Positions 29,454-38,849 are shown, counted from the stretch's first letter. The stretch: 53,810 nt of DNA from Streptomyces sp. CT34 (GCF_000805335.1 NZ_KN708638.1:1961095-2014904); one strand, 5' to 3'. The notes: a model not told the origin generated them from the sequence alone. Translations and numbers: made by a program.

Positions 29454-30443
29454 TCAGCCGACCATCCCGTCGGCGAGCTCCTCGGTGAGGTTGGATTCGG
29501 TGCCCGGGATGCCGAGGTCCTGGGCCCGCTTGTCGGCCATCGCCAGCAGCCGGCGGATCCGCCCGGCGACCGCGTCCTTGGTAAGCGGCGGATCGGCCAG
29601 GGCGCCCAGCTCCTCCAGAGACGCCTGCTTGTGCTCCATGCGCAGCCGCCCGGCCGCCGCGAGGTGCTCGGGAACCTCTTCGCCGAGGATCTCCAGGGCA
29701 CGCTGGACCCGGGCGCCGGCGGCGACCGCGGCGCGCGCCGAGCGCCGGAGGTTGGCGTCGTCGAAGTTGGCGAGGCGGTTGGCGGTGGCCCGGACCTCGC
29801 GGCGCATCCGCCGCTCCTCCCAGGCGAGCACGGACTCGTGGGCGCCGAGCCGGGTCAGCAGCGCGCCGATCGCGTCACCGTCACGGACGACGACGCGGTC
29901 CACTCCGCGCACCTCGCGGGCCTTGGCGCCGATGCCGAGCCGGCGGGCCGCGCCGACCAGTGCGAGGGCGGCCTCGGGACCGGGACAGGTGACCTCCAGG
30001 GAGGAGGAGCGGCCGGGCTCGGTCAGCGAGCCGTGCGCCAGGAAGGCGCCGCGCCAGGCGGCCTCGGCGTCACAGGTCGCGCCGGAGACCACCTGCGGTG
30101 GCAGGCCCCGGATGGGGCGTCCGCGGCCGTCGACCAGACCGGTCTGCCGGGCCAGCTGGTCGCCGCCGGCCACCACGCGGACGACATAGCGGCTGCCGCG
30201 CCGCAGCCCGCCGGGCGCCATCACCACCAGGTCGGAGGAGTGCCCGAAGATCTCCAGGATGTCCTTGCGCAGCCGCCGGGCGGCGATGCCCGTGTCCAGC
30301 TCCGCCTCGATCACAATGCGGCCACTGACCAGGTGCAGACCACCCGCGAACCGCAGGATCGACGAGACCTCCGACTTCCGGCAGCAGGTCCGGGTGACGG
30401 GAAGCCGGGAGATTTCGTCCTTCACCGCAGCCGTCATCGCCAT
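29454..30443 (-). CDS. whiA: WhiA, sporulation transcription regulator
   Basis: 329 aa from ATG 30443 (MAMTAAV); an ATG two codons in would give an ATGA overlap with yvcK and may be the real start. The N-terminal LAGLIDADG homing-endonuclease-like domain ([24 protein letters not shown]) and the C-terminal helix-turn-helix ([21 protein letters not shown], partly quoted) define WhiA. With WhiB it activates sporulation septation genes. Presence of whiA in this operon is shared by most Gram-positives. Confidence 0.97.
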   Translation of the reverse strand: MAMTAAVKDEISRLPVTRTCCRKSEVSSILRFAGGLHLVSGRIVIEAELDTGIAARRLRKDILEIFGHSSDLVVMAPGGLRRGSRYVVRVVAGGDQLARQTGLVDGRGRPIRGLPPQVVSGATCDAEAAWRGAFLAHGSLTEPGRSSSLEVTCPGPEAALALVGAARRLGIGAKAREVRGVDRVVVRDGDAIGALLTRLGAHESVLAWEERRMRREVRATANRLANFDDANLRRSARAAVAAGARVQRALEILGEEVPEHLAAAGRLRMEHKQASLEELGALADPPLTKDAVAGRIRRLLAMADKRAQDLGIPGTESNLTEELADGMVG

Positions 30444-31495
30444 GGGCCGATCCTTCCATGCATCCGAAAAATACGGTCGTACGCGGCTGCCAGCAGTTCC
30501 GGGTCGTGCCGGTCGGGAGCTCCGCCGGCACCGGACCGGGCGTCATCTCCTTGTGCGGCGACCGCGGCCAGCTCGACCTCGCTGCCCACCAGCTGCTTGG
30601 CGGCAACCGTCAGACCGTCGATGTCGGGCACCGCGGCCTTGTCGGCCAGCACCACGTCGAAGGCGAGTTTAGGGGCGTGTCGGGCCAAAACCTCCAAATG
30701 ACGCTGCGGGGAGAAGCCATCGGTTTCGCCGGGTTGCGGCGCGAGGTTGAGCGAGAGCACCTTCCGGGCCTTGGTCTCCTCCAGGGCCTCACGCAGCTCG
30801 GGCACCAGCAGATGCGGGATCACCGAGGAGAACCACGAACCGGGACCCAGCACCACCCAGTCGGCGTCGCGCACCGCGGCGACCGCCTCGGGGACGGCCG
30901 GCGGATCCTCGGGGACGACGTGGACGGACTGCACCTCGCCGCGGGTGAGCGCGACGGTGGCCTGGCCACGGACCGTGGAGACCGCGTCCGGATGGTCCGC
31001 GTCCAGGCCCTTGACCTGGGCCTGGAGCTCCAGCGGCACCGCCGACATCGGCAGCACCCGGCCGTGCGCGCCGAGCAGTTTGCCGACCAGGTCCAGCGCC
31101 TGGACGTGGTCGCCGAGCTGCTCCCACAGGGCGACGATCAGCAGATTGCCGACCGCGTGGTCGTGCAGCTCGCCCTCGCTGGTGAAGCGGTGCCGGATCA
31201 CCCGGGCCCAGGTCTGGCCCCAGTCGTCGTCACCGCACAGCGCGGCCAGCGCCTTGCGCAGATCGCCGGGCGGCAGCACGCCCAGCTCGTCGCGGAGCCG
31301 GCCGCTGGAGCCGCCGTCGTCGGCGACGGTGACCACGGCGGTCAGGTCCCCGGTGATGCGGCGCAGGGCGGCGAGCGAGGCGGACAGGCCCATACCGCCG
31401 CCGAGTGCCACCACTTTCGGGGTGGCTCCCTTCGACGTACGGCCGCTGGAGACGAAGCGGCGGACCCGGCGCAGCCGGGGCGTACGGGCGGTCAC
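30434..31495 (-). CDS. yvcK: YvcK/CofD-like family protein (gluconeogenesis factor)
   Basis: 353 aa from a GTG overlapping the rapZ stop (GTGA). [19 protein letters not shown] is the phosphate-binding nucleotide-sugar loop, followed by [24 protein letters not shown] (quoted in part) typical of YvcK. In other bacteria it binds UDP-GlcNAc and affects carbon use and cell-wall precursor supply. The extreme C-terminus carries a short Gly/Asp-rich insertion. Confidence 0.93.
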   Translation of the reverse strand: MTARTPRLRRVRRFVSSGRTSKGATPKVVALGGGMGLSASLAALRRITGDLTAVVTVADDGGSSGRLRDELGVLPPGDLRKALAALCGDDDWGQTWARVIRHRFTSEGELHDHAVGNLLIVALWEQLGDHVQALDLVGKLLGAHGRVLPMSAVPLELQAQVKGLDADHPDAVSTVRGQATVALTRGEVQSVHVVPEDPPAVPEAVAAVRDADWVVLGPGSWFSSVIPHLLVPELREALEETKARKVLSLNLAPQPGETDGFSPQRHLEVLARHAPKLAFDVVLADKAAVPDIDGLTVAAKQLVGSEVELAAVAAQGDDARSGAGGAPDRHDPELLAAAYDRIFRMHGRIGPWR

Positions 31496-32466
31496 TCGCG
31501 CCCCATGTCCCGGTGGACGACGACCGTTTCGACACCTTCGGACACCAGCCGGCGGGCCAGCTTCTCGGACATCGCGACGCTGCGGTGCTTGCCGCCGGTG
31601 CAGCCCACGGCGATGGTCACATAGCGCTTGCCCTCGCGGCGGTAGCCCTCGGCGACCAGCCGCAGCAGCTCGGCATAGCCGTCCAGGAACTCCTTGGAAC
31701 CGGGCTGGTTGAAGACGTAGTTGGAGACCTCTTCGTTCAGGCCCGTGAAGGGGCGCAGCTCCGGGACCCAGTGCGGGTTGGGGATGAAGCGGCAGTCGAT
31801 GACCATGTCGGCGTCGACCGGGAGGCCGTACTTGAAGCCGAACGACATGACCGTGGCGCGGAGTTCGGGAACCTCCTCACCGGCGAACTGGGCGTCCAGC
31901 TTGGCGCGGAGCTCGTGGACGTTCAGGCTGGAGGTGTCGATGACCAGGTCGGCGTCGCCGCGCAGTTCGCGCAGCAGATCGCGCTCGGCGGCGATACCGT
32001 CGACGATCCGGCCGTCGCCCTGGAGGGGGTGCGGGCGACGGACCGACTCGAAGCGACGCACCAGGGCCTCGTCGGAGGACTCCAGGAAGACGATGCGGCG
32101 CTTCACGTTCTGCGCGTCGAGGGTGGCCAGGGATTCCTTGAGGTTGGCGAAGAAGCGACGGCCGCGCACGTCGACGACGACGGCGATCTTGGCGACATTG
32201 CCCTGCGAGCGGGCGCCCAGCTCGACCATCGGCGGGATCAGCTCGGGCGGGATGTTGTCGACGACGAACCAGCCGAGGTCCTCCAGGCACTTCGCGGCCG
32301 TGCTGCGGCCGGCGCCGGACATGCCGGAGATGATCACCAGCTCGGGGATCGCGGCGCTCTCGCCCTGGTCGGCTTCGCGCATCGTGCCCGTACTCACCTG
32401 TGCACCATCTCTCTCGGATCTCTCGGATCGCTCGGGTTCTTGCATGTCATGCGGTGTGCTGCTCAT
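31492..32466 (-). CDS. rapZ: RapZ/YvcJ P-loop nucleotide-binding protein
   Basis: 324 aa. Walker [28 protein letters not shown], and the C-terminal [15 protein letters not shown] define the RapZ family. In enterobacteria it controls glmS sRNAs; the streptomycete target is not established, and there is no GlmZ here. It has about 40 extra N-terminal residues (acidic, low complexity). It overlaps uvrC and yvcK by 4 bp each. Confidence 0.94.
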   Translation of the reverse strand: MSSTPHDMQEPERSERSERDGAQVSTGTMREADQGESAAIPELVIISGMSGAGRSTAAKCLEDLGWFVVDNIPPELIPPMVELGARSQGNVAKIAVVVDVRGRRFFANLKESLATLDAQNVKRRIVFLESSDEALVRRFESVRRPHPLQGDGRIVDGIAAERDLLRELRGDADLVIDTSSLNVHELRAKLDAQFAGEEVPELRATVMSFGFKYGLPVDADMVIDCRFIPNPHWVPELRPFTGLNEEVSNYVFNQPGSKEFLDGYAELLRLVAEGYRREGKRYVTIAVGCTGGKHRSVAMSEKLARRLVSEGVETVVVHRDMGRE

Positions 32467-34514
32467 CGGTCCTGCCCCCGTTCTGCTGACAACGCGGCCG
32501 GCGGGGCCTCGTCATCTTCAATGATCTCTCCTGTGGCGGTGTTCACCGCCGGTGCGGACGGCGCCGCCGCGGCCAGCGCCGCGGCGACCGTCTCGGCGGT
32601 CTTGCGGCCGACCCCCGGCACCTGGCAGATCTCGTCGATCGTCGCGGCCCGCAGCTTCTTCAACGAACCGAAGTGCTTCAGGAGTGCCTGGCGGCGGGTC
32701 TCGCCCAGCCCGGCCACGGCGTCGAGCGGGGACGCCTTCAGCCGCTTGGTGCGCTTGCTGCGCTGGTACGTGATCGCGAAGCGGTGCGCCTCGTCGCGGA
32801 CCCGCTGGAGCAGATAGAGCCCTTCGCTGCTGCGCGGCAGCACGACCGGGTCCTCCTCGTCGGGCAGCCAGACCTCTTCGAGGCGCTTGGCCAGGCCGCA
32901 GACCGCGACGTCGTCGATCCCGAGCTCGTCCATGGCCCGGCGGGCCGCCGCCACCTGGGGGGCGCCGCCGTCGACGACCACGAGCTGGGGCGGATAGGCG
33001 AACCTCTTGGGGCGGCCGTCGTCGTCGGTGAGGCGGCCGTCCGCGGCATCCGGGACGCCGTCGGCCTCCGCGGGAGTGCCCTCGGGCGGCTCCTGCGTCC
33101 ACTCCCCCGACTTCTGCTTCTCCTGGAGGTAGCGCTTGAAGCGGCGGCCGATGACCTCGTGCATGGAGCGCACATCGTCCTGACCCGCGAAACCCTTGAT
33201 CTGGAATCGGCGGTATTCGCTCTTCCGGGCGAGGCCGTCCTCGAACACCACCATCGAGGCGACGACGTCATCGCCCTGGAGGTGCGAGATGTCGAAGCAC
33301 TCGATGCGCAGCGGGACCGTGTCCAGGCCGAGGGCCTGGGCGATCTCCTCCAGGGCGCGGGAGCGGGTGGTCAGGTCGGAGGCGCGCTTGGTCTTGTGCA
33401 GGGCGAGCGCCTGCTGGGCGTTGCGCCCGACCGTGGCCATCAGGTCCTTCTTGTCGCCGCGCTGCGGGATGCGCAGCGAGACCTGGGAACCGCGGCGCTG
33501 GGAGAGCCACTGGGCGATCGGCTCGACCGGCTCGGGGAGCGCCGGGACCAGGACCTCCTTGGGGACCGCGTCGCCCTGCTCCTCCCCGTACAGCTGCTGG
33601 AGGGCGTGCTCCACGAGGCCGGCGGTGGTGACGGCCTCGACCTTGTCGGTGACCCAGCCGCGCTGGCCGCGCACCCGGCCGCCGCGAACGTGGAAGATCT
33701 GGACGGCGGCTTCGAGTTCGTCCTCGGCGACGGCGACCAGGTCGGCGTCGGTGGCGTCGGCGAGCACCACGGCGCTCTTCTCCATCGCCCGCCGGAGCGC
33801 GCCTATGTCGTCCCGCAGCCGGGCGGCGCGCTCGTACTCCATCTCCTCGGCCGCCTCCTGCATCCGGCGCTCCAGGCGGCGGAGGTACGCGCCGGTGCGG
33901 CCGGCCATGAAGTCGCAGAACTCCTCGGCGAGTTCGCGGTGCTCCTCGGGGGAGATCCGGCCGACGCAGGGGGCCGAGCACTTGCCGATGTAGCCGAGCA
34001 GGCAGGGGCGGCCGATCTGGGCGGAGCGCTTGAAGACGCCGGCGGAGCACGTCCGTACGGGGAAGACGCGCAGCATCAGGTCGACGGTCTCGCGGATGGC
34101 CCAGGCCTGCCCGTACGGGCCGAAGTAGCGCACGCCCTTCTTCTTGGCGCCGCGCATCACCTGGACGCGGGGGAACTCTTCGTCGAGCGTCACCGCGAGA
34201 TACGGATAGCTCTTGTCGTCGCGGTACTTGACGTTGAACCGGGGGTCGAACTCCTTGATCCAGGTGTATTCGAGCTGGAGCGCCTCGACCTCGGTGGAGA
34301 CCACGGTCCACTCGACGGAGGCGGCGGTGGTGACCATCGTGCGCGTACGCGGATGGAGGCCGGCCAGGTCCTGGAAGTAGTTGGCCAGGCGCTGGCGCAG
34401 GCTCTTGGCCTTGCCGACGTAGATGACCCGGCCGTGCTCGTCGCGGAATTTATAGACCCCCGGCGAGTCGGGGATCTGTCCCGGCTTGGGTCGGTAGCTG
34501 CTGGGGTCTGCCAT
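32463..34514 (-). CDS. uvrC: UvrC, nucleotide-excision-repair endonuclease
   Basis: 683 aa from ATG 34514. N-terminal GIY-YIG domain ([20 protein letters not shown], residues ~13-33), a UVR motif ([24 protein letters not shown], in part), the RNase H-like C-terminal domain ([24 protein letters not shown]) and C-terminal helix-hairpin-helix ([16 protein letters not shown]). It makes both incisions with UvrB. A damage-type promoter lies immediately upstream and predicts a leaderless transcript. Confidence 0.97.
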   Translation of the reverse strand: MADPSSYRPKPGQIPDSPGVYKFRDEHGRVIYVGKAKSLRQRLANYFQDLAGLHPRTRTMVTTAASVEWTVVSTEVEALQLEYTWIKEFDPRFNVKYRDDKSYPYLAVTLDEEFPRVQVMRGAKKKGVRYFGPYGQAWAIRETVDLMLRVFPVRTCSAGVFKRSAQIGRPCLLGYIGKCSAPCVGRISPEEHRELAEEFCDFMAGRTGAYLRRLERRMQEAAEEMEYERAARLRDDIGALRRAMEKSAVVLADATDADLVAVAEDELEAAVQIFHVRGGRVRGQRGWVTDKVEAVTTAGLVEHALQQLYGEEQGDAVPKEVLVPALPEPVEPIAQWLSQRRGSQVSLRIPQRGDKKDLMATVGRNAQQALALHKTKRASDLTTRSRALEEIAQALGLDTVPLRIECFDISHLQGDDVVASMVVFEDGLARKSEYRRFQIKGFAGQDDVRSMHEVIGRRFKRYLQEKQKSGEWTQEPPEGTPAEADGVPDAADGRLTDDDGRPKRFAYPPQLVVVDGGAPQVAAARRAMDELGIDDVAVCGLAKRLEEVWLPDEEDPVVLPRSSEGLYLLQRVRDEAHRFAITYQRSKRTKRLKASPLDAVAGLGETRRQALLKHFGSLKKLRAATIDEICQVPGVGRKTAETVAAALAAAAPSAPAVNTATGEIIEDDEAPPAALSAERGQDR

Positions 34515-34521
34515 GCCCACC

Positions 34522-34544
34522 ACCCTACTGACCGCCACCGACAA
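34522..34544 (-). promoter_or_regulatory. RecA-NDp/PafBC-type promoter of uvrC, leaderless
   Basis: TTGTCGGTG (34544-34536), 8 bases, TAGGGT (34527-34522), then 7 bases to the uvrC ATG. It matches the damage motif at all fixed positions. Confidence 0.9.
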
Positions 34545-34552
34545 TCACGGCG

Positions 34553-34690
34553 TCAGTCGGCGGGGGTGGGGGTGGAGGTGGGGACGGGGGCGGGGTGGGG
34601 CGGCGGGCTCGGATCCCCCCACCCCCGAACCCACCCCCCGCCCCCTCCCCCCGAAGGGGGAGGAGGGGGTGGGGGCGGGGGAAGAATCCG
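34553..34690. repeat. G-run/C-run tract with quadruplex and hairpin potential
   Basis: The plus strand at 34561-34605 has eight runs of two to five G; 34612-34652 is correspondingly C-rich; then G-rich again to 34681. The centre forms CCTCCCCC-CGAA-GGGGGAGG (34644-34663). It sits just upstream of the uvrC promoter. Confidence 0.75.
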
Positions 34691-34734
34691 GCGGCCAGCA
34701 GCCGACCTCCCGCCCCCGCGACCCCACCCCCGCA

Positions 34735-34899
34735 GCGCCTCTTCTGCGCTTCTCCGGCGCTTCTCCGGCGCTTCTCCGGCGCCTCCTCAGCGCTGCTTCC
34801 TCAGCGTCTCCTCAGCTCTTCCTCAAGGCCTGCTCGGCCTCAGGGCCTGCTCAGCCTCAGAGCCTGCTCGGCCTCGGAGTCTCCTCGGCGTTCATCCCC
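34735..34899. repeat. Degenerate tandem repeats, 11-bp and 17-bp units
   Basis: GCGCTTCTCCG occurs three times in exact tandem (34746-34778). AGGGCCTGCTCRGCCTC-type 17-bp units occur three times (34825-34875) and then degrade. Variants of CTCCTCAGCG link the blocks. There is no open frame of note on either strand. Confidence 0.85.
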
Positions 34900-35778
34900 T
34901 CAGCGCTCCCTGCGCCGCCGCAGAGCCGCCGCACCTGAGAGGCCCAGGGCGAGCAGGGCCGCGACGCCCGCCACGGTGGAGGCGGCGGCGACCGTGATGC
35001 TGTCGCCGGTCACCGTGTCGGCCGCGACGGGCGCGCCGGGGCTGCCCGCGGCCCGGGCCGCGGCATCCGGTGCGGCGCCCTGCCCGCCCTGCGGACCGTA
35101 GCCGCCCGCCTCTCCCCGCCTGTCGTACGCGGAGCCGGGGAGCTTGTCGCCGTACGCCTTCTCGACGCGCTTCCGGTAGGCCGCGACGGTGGTTCCGCGG
35201 TCGCCCACGGCCTTGCGGGCCGCCGCGTCCAGGGGTTCGATGCGGTCGCCGCGCTGGACGTACCAGGCGTCGATCTGCGGCTCGTGGAAGACCGTTCCCG
35301 TGGCATCCCGGGCGGCCCCGGCGGCGGCGTAGCGGGTCTCGTCGTCGCCGCTGGCGATGTTGACGACCTTCCACCCGGCACCCCGCCGCACGGTCCACAC
35401 GGACGCCGTGCGGCCGTCGCCGGCGACGGCCTTGGTGGCGAGGAACTCCAGGCGGGCGACGGGGGCGTCGGCCTTGCCGCGGACGAAGTCCGGCGACAGG
35501 ACGTAGACCGGGACGGTGGCGCCCTCGATGTGCGGGGCGGTGCGCGCGGACGCCGCGGTGCGGGCGCCGCCGCGGGCCTTGTCGGCGGCGAAGAAGCGGG
35601 TCAGCTCCGCCACGGTCGCGGGGGCCGCGGCCACGTCGTGGGCGGCGGCCACGCTCGCCCGGGCGGGGGCCGGCGGCGCGGGCACCTGGGCGGCCAGCGC
35701 GGTGCACGGGGCGAGGCCGGCGAGGGCGGCGGCGAGCGTCCCCGTGGCGGCGGCACGTACGGCGGTGCGCTTCGTCAT
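34900..35778 (-). CDS. Secreted, membrane-anchored protein of unknown function
   Basis: 292 aa. A signal peptide (about residues 1-30, ending ALAA) is followed by a Pro/Ala-rich linker, a globular region (~residues 50-205, with VPVYVLSPDFVRGKADAPVAR and WKVVNIASGDDETRYAAA), a Gly/Gln/Ala-rich stalk, then one membrane helix and the positively charged tail RRRRER. There is no LPXTG motif, so it is probably held by the C-terminal helix facing outward. It starts 4 bp after the stop of the papain-like protease gene and is surely co-translated with it. It could be the protease's inhibitor, substrate or surface tether. I recognise no family. Confidence 0.75.
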   Translation of the reverse strand: MTKRTAVRAAATGTLAAALAGLAPCTALAAQVPAPPAPARASVAAAHDVAAAPATVAELTRFFAADKARGGARTAASARTAPHIEGATVPVYVLSPDFVRGKADAPVARLEFLATKAVAGDGRTASVWTVRRGAGWKVVNIASGDDETRYAAAGAARDATGTVFHEPQIDAWYVQRGDRIEPLDAAARKAVGDRGTTVAAYRKRVEKAYGDKLPGSAYDRRGEAGGYGPQGGQGAAPDAAARAAGSPGAPVAADTVTGDSITVAAASTVAGVAALLALGLSGAAALRRRRER

Positions 35779-35782
35779 GGCC

Positions 35783-36373
35783 TCAGGCTCCTATCCGGTA
35801 GAGGGAGTGCGTCCAGGAGAAGGAGCTGCCGTTCACGTAGTAGTCGAAGTCGCCCCAGTTGTACCGGTTGTTGGAGGGCCATGGGTCGCCCCAGTACAGC
35901 CAGTTCCGTGACGTGTCGTAGCCGTAGAGGACGTGCATGTGGCCGCCGCCGGAGGACCACTCGATGCGGGTCTCGATGGGGCGCTTGGCGTTGATCTCGT
36001 TCTGCACGGTGCCGTACCGGAGATACCCGGTCACATACGAGCCAGAATTGATGCCCATCCAGTCGAATGCGTTCTGCACATTTCCCAGTGTGGCCTGGTT
36101 GTTGGGGCAGTCGGTGCCCTGCTGACGGCCGAAGGCGGCGTTGCAGAACTGGTTCTGGCTGTAGTTCCGGCCGAACCAGGACGCGATGGTGTTGCCGGAT
36201 CCGGCCCAGCACCAGTTGGTCTGCTGCTGGGCCTGCATGGTGATGTCGAGGCGGTTGGCGGCCGGCGCAGCGGCGGTGGCCGTCCCCGGAAGCGAGGTCA
36301 GCGCCGCAGCGGTGAGCGCCGCGGCCGACAGCCATCTGCGGCGCGAACGGCGGGCGAGCGGTGCACGGGTCAT
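35783..36373 (-). CDS. Secreted papain-like cysteine protease (C39_2/C70-like)
   Basis: 196 aa. Signal peptide of about 35 residues with twin Arg clusters (RRSRRRW) ending ATAAA. The catalytic set is visible: oxyanion Q49, C55 in QTNWCWAGSGN, H145 in GGGHMHVLYGYD and D163 in WLYWGDPWP, the layout of AvrRpt2-like clan CA peptidases. C77 and C89 may form a disulfide. There is no recognisable propeptide, so activity may be controlled by another protein, perhaps the product of the next gene. The ATG at 36373 has GGGAGGA 5 bp upstream. It is divergent from an XRE regulator. Confidence 0.85.
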   Translation of the reverse strand: MTRAPLARRSRRRWLSAAALTAAALTSLPGTATAAAPAANRLDITMQAQQQTNWCWAGSGNTIASWFGRNYSQNQFCNAAFGRQQGTDCPNNQATLGNVQNAFDWMGINSGSYVTGYLRYGTVQNEINAKRPIETRIEWSSGGGHMHVLYGYDTSRNWLYWGDPWPSNNRYNWGDFDYYVNGSSFSWTHSLYRIGA

Positions 36374-36431
36374 GGCGTTCCTCCCGACGTGGGGTGAGGG
36401 GGGAGAGGAGCGCATCCGGATGCTGCTGAGG

Positions 36432-36463
36432 AGCATCGGGTGTTGTCGCAGGCAGGTCAACAC
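36432..36463 (-). promoter_or_regulatory. Promoter and operator-like repeat before the protease gene
   Basis: TTGACC (36460-36455) and GATGCT (36437-36432) are 17 bp apart on the minus strand. An inverted repeat GTGTTG-N12-CAACAC (36440-36463) covers the -35 box and spacer. Confidence 0.5.
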
Positions 36464-36565
36464 GCTTCAATGCGAGATGACATGGGGGTGTGGACGGACG
36501 GGCCCGGATGTGAACGGCCGGTGCCCGGCGTACTGCAGTGAAATGGCAGGGAGAGCGCGCGCCGT

Positions 36566-36588
36566 GTGAACCGGTTGTGAACATTCAC
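36566..36588. promoter_or_regulatory. GTGAAC repeats upstream of the XRE regulator
   Basis: GTGAAC occurs at 36566 and 36577, 11 bp apart. The second is half of the perfect palindrome GTGAACATTCAC (36577-36588), and AACCGGTT (36569-36576) lies between. It is 24 bp before the regulator's ATG and a likely autoregulatory site. Confidence 0.55.
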
Positions 36589-36611
36589 CCGCGCGCCGGA
36601 GGATCGAGGCA

Positions 36612-37571
36612 ATGGCACAGAACACTCCCGACATCGCACAGAACACTCCCGAATCGGCCGAACTGGCACAGCTGTTGCGTACCGGCCCGTTCCACCTGGC
36701 CCTGCGCAGCGCGCTCACCGCACGCGGTCTCGCACTCACCCGCGTCCAGCACAAGCTCGCCCAGCGCGGGATCAACATCGGCGTGACCAGCCTCAGCTAC
36801 TGGCAGCAGGGGGCACGCCGGCCGCAGCGCCCCGAGTCGCTACGGGCGGTGCGCGCGCTGGAGGAGGTCCTGGGGCTGCCCGCACGGTCGCTGCACCGCC
36901 TCCTGGTGCCCGAGGAAGGCGCCCGCCCGGAGACCGTGCGGCCGGCCGCCCGCACATACCGCTCGCTGGTGGCGCCGGCCGGCTCCCTCCAGCAGCTGCT
37001 CGCCGAGCTGGGGACCCCGGCGGACGGCGGGCTGCACACCGTGGGGCACCACGAGCGGGTACGGATCGGGGCCCACCGCGAGCTGCGCGAACGGGAGTCG
37101 CTCCAGGTGGTGCGGGCCCACCGGGACGGTGTCGACCGCTATATCGCCATCCACCGCGGCGACGCCGGCTGCGATCCGGCCCGGGTGCGGGTGCGGATCG
37201 GGGAGAACTGCCGGCTGGGGCGGGTGCGCGGCGACGCGAAGAGCGGGGTGGTGGTCGCCGAGCTGCTCTTCGACACCCGGCTGCGGGCCGGGGACACCCA
37301 TGTCTTCGGCTACGCCTTCGAGGACGGCAGCGGCGGCCCGAGCGCCGAGTACGTGCGCGGTTTCAGCTTCGCCGGCGGCCAGTACGTCCTCCAGGTGCGC
37401 TTCGACGAGGCGGCGCTGCCGGTGCGCTGCCACCGCTTCACCCAGGCGTCGGCGGGCGCCCCGCGCGCCGGCCGGCAGGAGCTGACGCTCAGCGGCCGGT
37501 ACCACGCCGTCCACGTGGTGGAGCAGGGCGTCCGGCCGGGAATCGTGGGGATCGCGTGGGACTGGCGGTGA
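36612..37571 (+). CDS. XRE-family DNA-binding regulator
   Basis: 319 aa. The N-terminal helix-turn-helix (about residues 24-85) has RVQHKLAQRGINIGVTSLSYWQQGARRPQRP, split here as RVQHKLAQRGINIG and TSLSYWQQGARRP, of the type that recognises DNA through the WQxGxRxP loop. The remaining ~220 residues are a beta-rich domain I cannot name. The start region encodes a repeat (AQNTPDI-AQNTPES) from a 21-bp tandem duplication at the DNA level. It is divergent from the protease gene and probably controls it. The ribosome-binding site GGAGG is well placed. Confidence 0.82.
   Translation: MAQNTPDIAQNTPESAELAQLLRTGPFHLALRSALTARGLALTRVQHKLAQRGINIGVTSLSYWQQGARRPQRPESLRAVRALEEVLGLPARSLHRLLVPEEGARPETVRPAARTYRSLVAPAGSLQQLLAELGTPADGGLHTVGHHERVRIGAHRELRERESLQVVRAHRDGVDRYIAIHRGDAGCDPARVRVRIGENCRLGRVRGDAKSGVVVAELLFDTRLRAGDTHVFGYAFEDGSGGPSAEYVRGFSFAGGQYVLQVRFDEAALPVRCHRFTQASAGAPRAGRQELTLSGRYHAVHVVEQGVRPGIVGIAWDWR
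36615..36652 (+). repeat. 17-bp direct repeat inside the XRE gene start
   Basis: GCACAGAACACTCCCGA occurs exactly at 36615-36631 and 36636-36652, a 21-bp period that keeps the reading frame and duplicates AQNTP. Confidence 0.9.
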
Positions 37572-37598
37572 GCCGGGCGGCGTGCCCCGTACGGCCGC

Positions 37599-38012
37599 TC
37601 AGCCGGCGATCAGCTTGCCGCCCTGCGCCTTGACCGGTACCTCCGGCAGCGGCTGGGCCGCCGGGCCCTGGATGACCTGGCCGGTGGTCACGTCGAAGCG
37701 GCTGCCGTGACAGGGGCAGCTGCCCTCCTTCTTCTGGACCTCGGACAGAATGCAGCCGGCGTGGGTGCACTTGGCGCTGAAGCACTTGAACTCGCCCTCG
37801 GCGGGCTGCGAGACCACCAGCCGGTCCTCGCGGTACAGCTTGGCGCCGCCGACCGGCACCTCGGCGGCGGCCCCCAGATCGACCGGCTTGGTGGGCACCG
37901 CCGACGCGTCGGCACCCGAGCCCCCCGACGAGCAGGCCGCCAGCCCGAAGCCGGCGGCACCGGCGAGTGCGGCCCCGCGCAGTACGGTTCGGCGGGCGGG
38001 GGGCTGGCTCAT
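37599..38012 (-). CDS. Rieske [2Fe-2S] lipoprotein
   Basis: 137 aa. A twin-arginine signal (PARRTVLRGAA) leads to a lipobox (GLAACSS), so the mature protein should be folded in the cytoplasm, exported by Tat and lipid-anchored outside. The Rieske ligands are CTHAGC and CPCHGSRFD. A Cys-x3-Lys-Cys-Thr pattern precedes the first box. It may pass electrons at the membrane surface. No oxidase or bc1 gene is adjacent, so the partner is unknown. It converges on the XRE gene. Confidence 0.88.
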   Translation of the reverse strand: MSQPPARRTVLRGAALAGAAGFGLAACSSGGSGADASAVPTKPVDLGAAAEVPVGGAKLYREDRLVVSQPAEGEFKCFSAKCTHAGCILSEVQKKEGSCPCHGSRFDVTTGQVIQGPAAQPLPEVPVKAQGGKLIAG

Positions 38013-38047
38013 GGCTGCTCCAGGAGGGCGCGGGGCGGCGGCTGCCG

Positions 38048-38459
38048 TCAGTGGATTCCGGTTCCCGACGATACCGGCACGGATTCCCCCACCTCCGCGG
38101 GGCCCCGGTGCCCGCCGAGCAGCTCCGCTTCGATCTCCTCCGGGCTGCGGCCCCTGGTCTCCGGCAGCAGCCTCCGGACGAAGAGGAAGGCGAGCAGGGT
38201 CGTCCCGGCGAAGAAGCGGAAGGTGGCCCCGGCGCCCCAGGCGTGCGGCAGCGCGGGGAAGACCAGCGCCACGATCATGTTGACACGATCATGCTGAACA
38301 GCCAGTCGAAGAGCACGCACAGCACGACCGCGGCGGCCCGGATCCGCATCGGGAACAGCTCCGGCAGCATCACCCACCGCACCGGACCCCAGGAGACCGT
38401 GAAGGCGCGATGTGCAGCGCGATCCCGAGGAGGGTGAGGGCGGACAGCAGCGCAGTAAC
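38048..38459 (-). pseudogene. Remnant of a sugar-porter MFS transporter (C-terminal part)
   Basis: Translated pieces in successive frames read ALLSALTLLGIALHIA, then FTVSWGPVRWVMLPELFPMR, then MIVALVFPALPHAWG and LFVRRLLPETRGRSPEEIE, the unmistakable C-terminus of a sugar porter. A one-base deletion near 38408 and a 14-bp tandem duplication at 38270-38297 each shift the frame. About 135 codons remain of an expected 450-480. The N-terminal two thirds are gone, the sequence joining directly to dehydrogenase remnants. Confidence 0.88.
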
Positions 38460-38760
38460 GGCCGGCGCCGCACGGCTTGTTGGGGTCCACCGCGACCCGG
38501 TCGCCGACCGCCCGGTCCCGCACGGCCGCGCCGACCGCGACGATCTCGCCGGTCAGCTCGTGCCCGGGAACCAGCGGCTAGCGGGCGGCCGGCAGCTCGC
38601 CGCCGAGGAGGTGCATGCCGAGAAGGTGCATATCGGTGCCGCACAGGCCGCAGGGCGTGACGCGCACCACCACCTCGTCGGGCTCCGGGCAGGGGTCGGG
38701 CAGCTCGGTGACAGCGGTGCCGCACCGGGGGCCCGGTTCGGTGACCACGAGAGCGCGCAT
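38460..38760 (-). pseudogene. Remnant of a zinc-dependent (MDR) alcohol/polyol dehydrogenase (N-terminal part)
   Basis: From ATG 38760 the frame reads MRALVVTEPGPRCG, then VTPCGLCGTDMHLLG, with the catalytic-zinc cysteine. A TAG at 38578-38580 replaces the residue before PLVPGHELTGEIVAVG (normally a Tyr codon, so a one-base change). After it the family sequence continues to VAVDPNKPCGAGRYC, then ends at the junction with transporter remnants. About 100 of 340 codons survive. Confidence 0.88.
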
Positions 38761-38821
38761 CGGCGCCTCCTCACGGCGTCGCGCGGGTTGGCGGCGAGGA
38801 CGGTACAGAAGAACCGCAGGG

Positions 38822-38849
38822 ACGTAAACGATTGCGCAAGCGTTTACGT
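38822..38849. promoter_or_regulatory. LacI-family operator palindrome
   Basis: A 28-bp palindrome with arms ACGTAAACG and CGTTTACGT around a TTGCGCAA core; only one base pair breaks the symmetry. It lies between the dead dehydrogenase gene and lacI. Confidence 0.85.

Noticed and set aside
34735..34899. CRISPR array
   Set aside because: Units are 11 and 17 bp in direct tandem without spacers and without cas genes.
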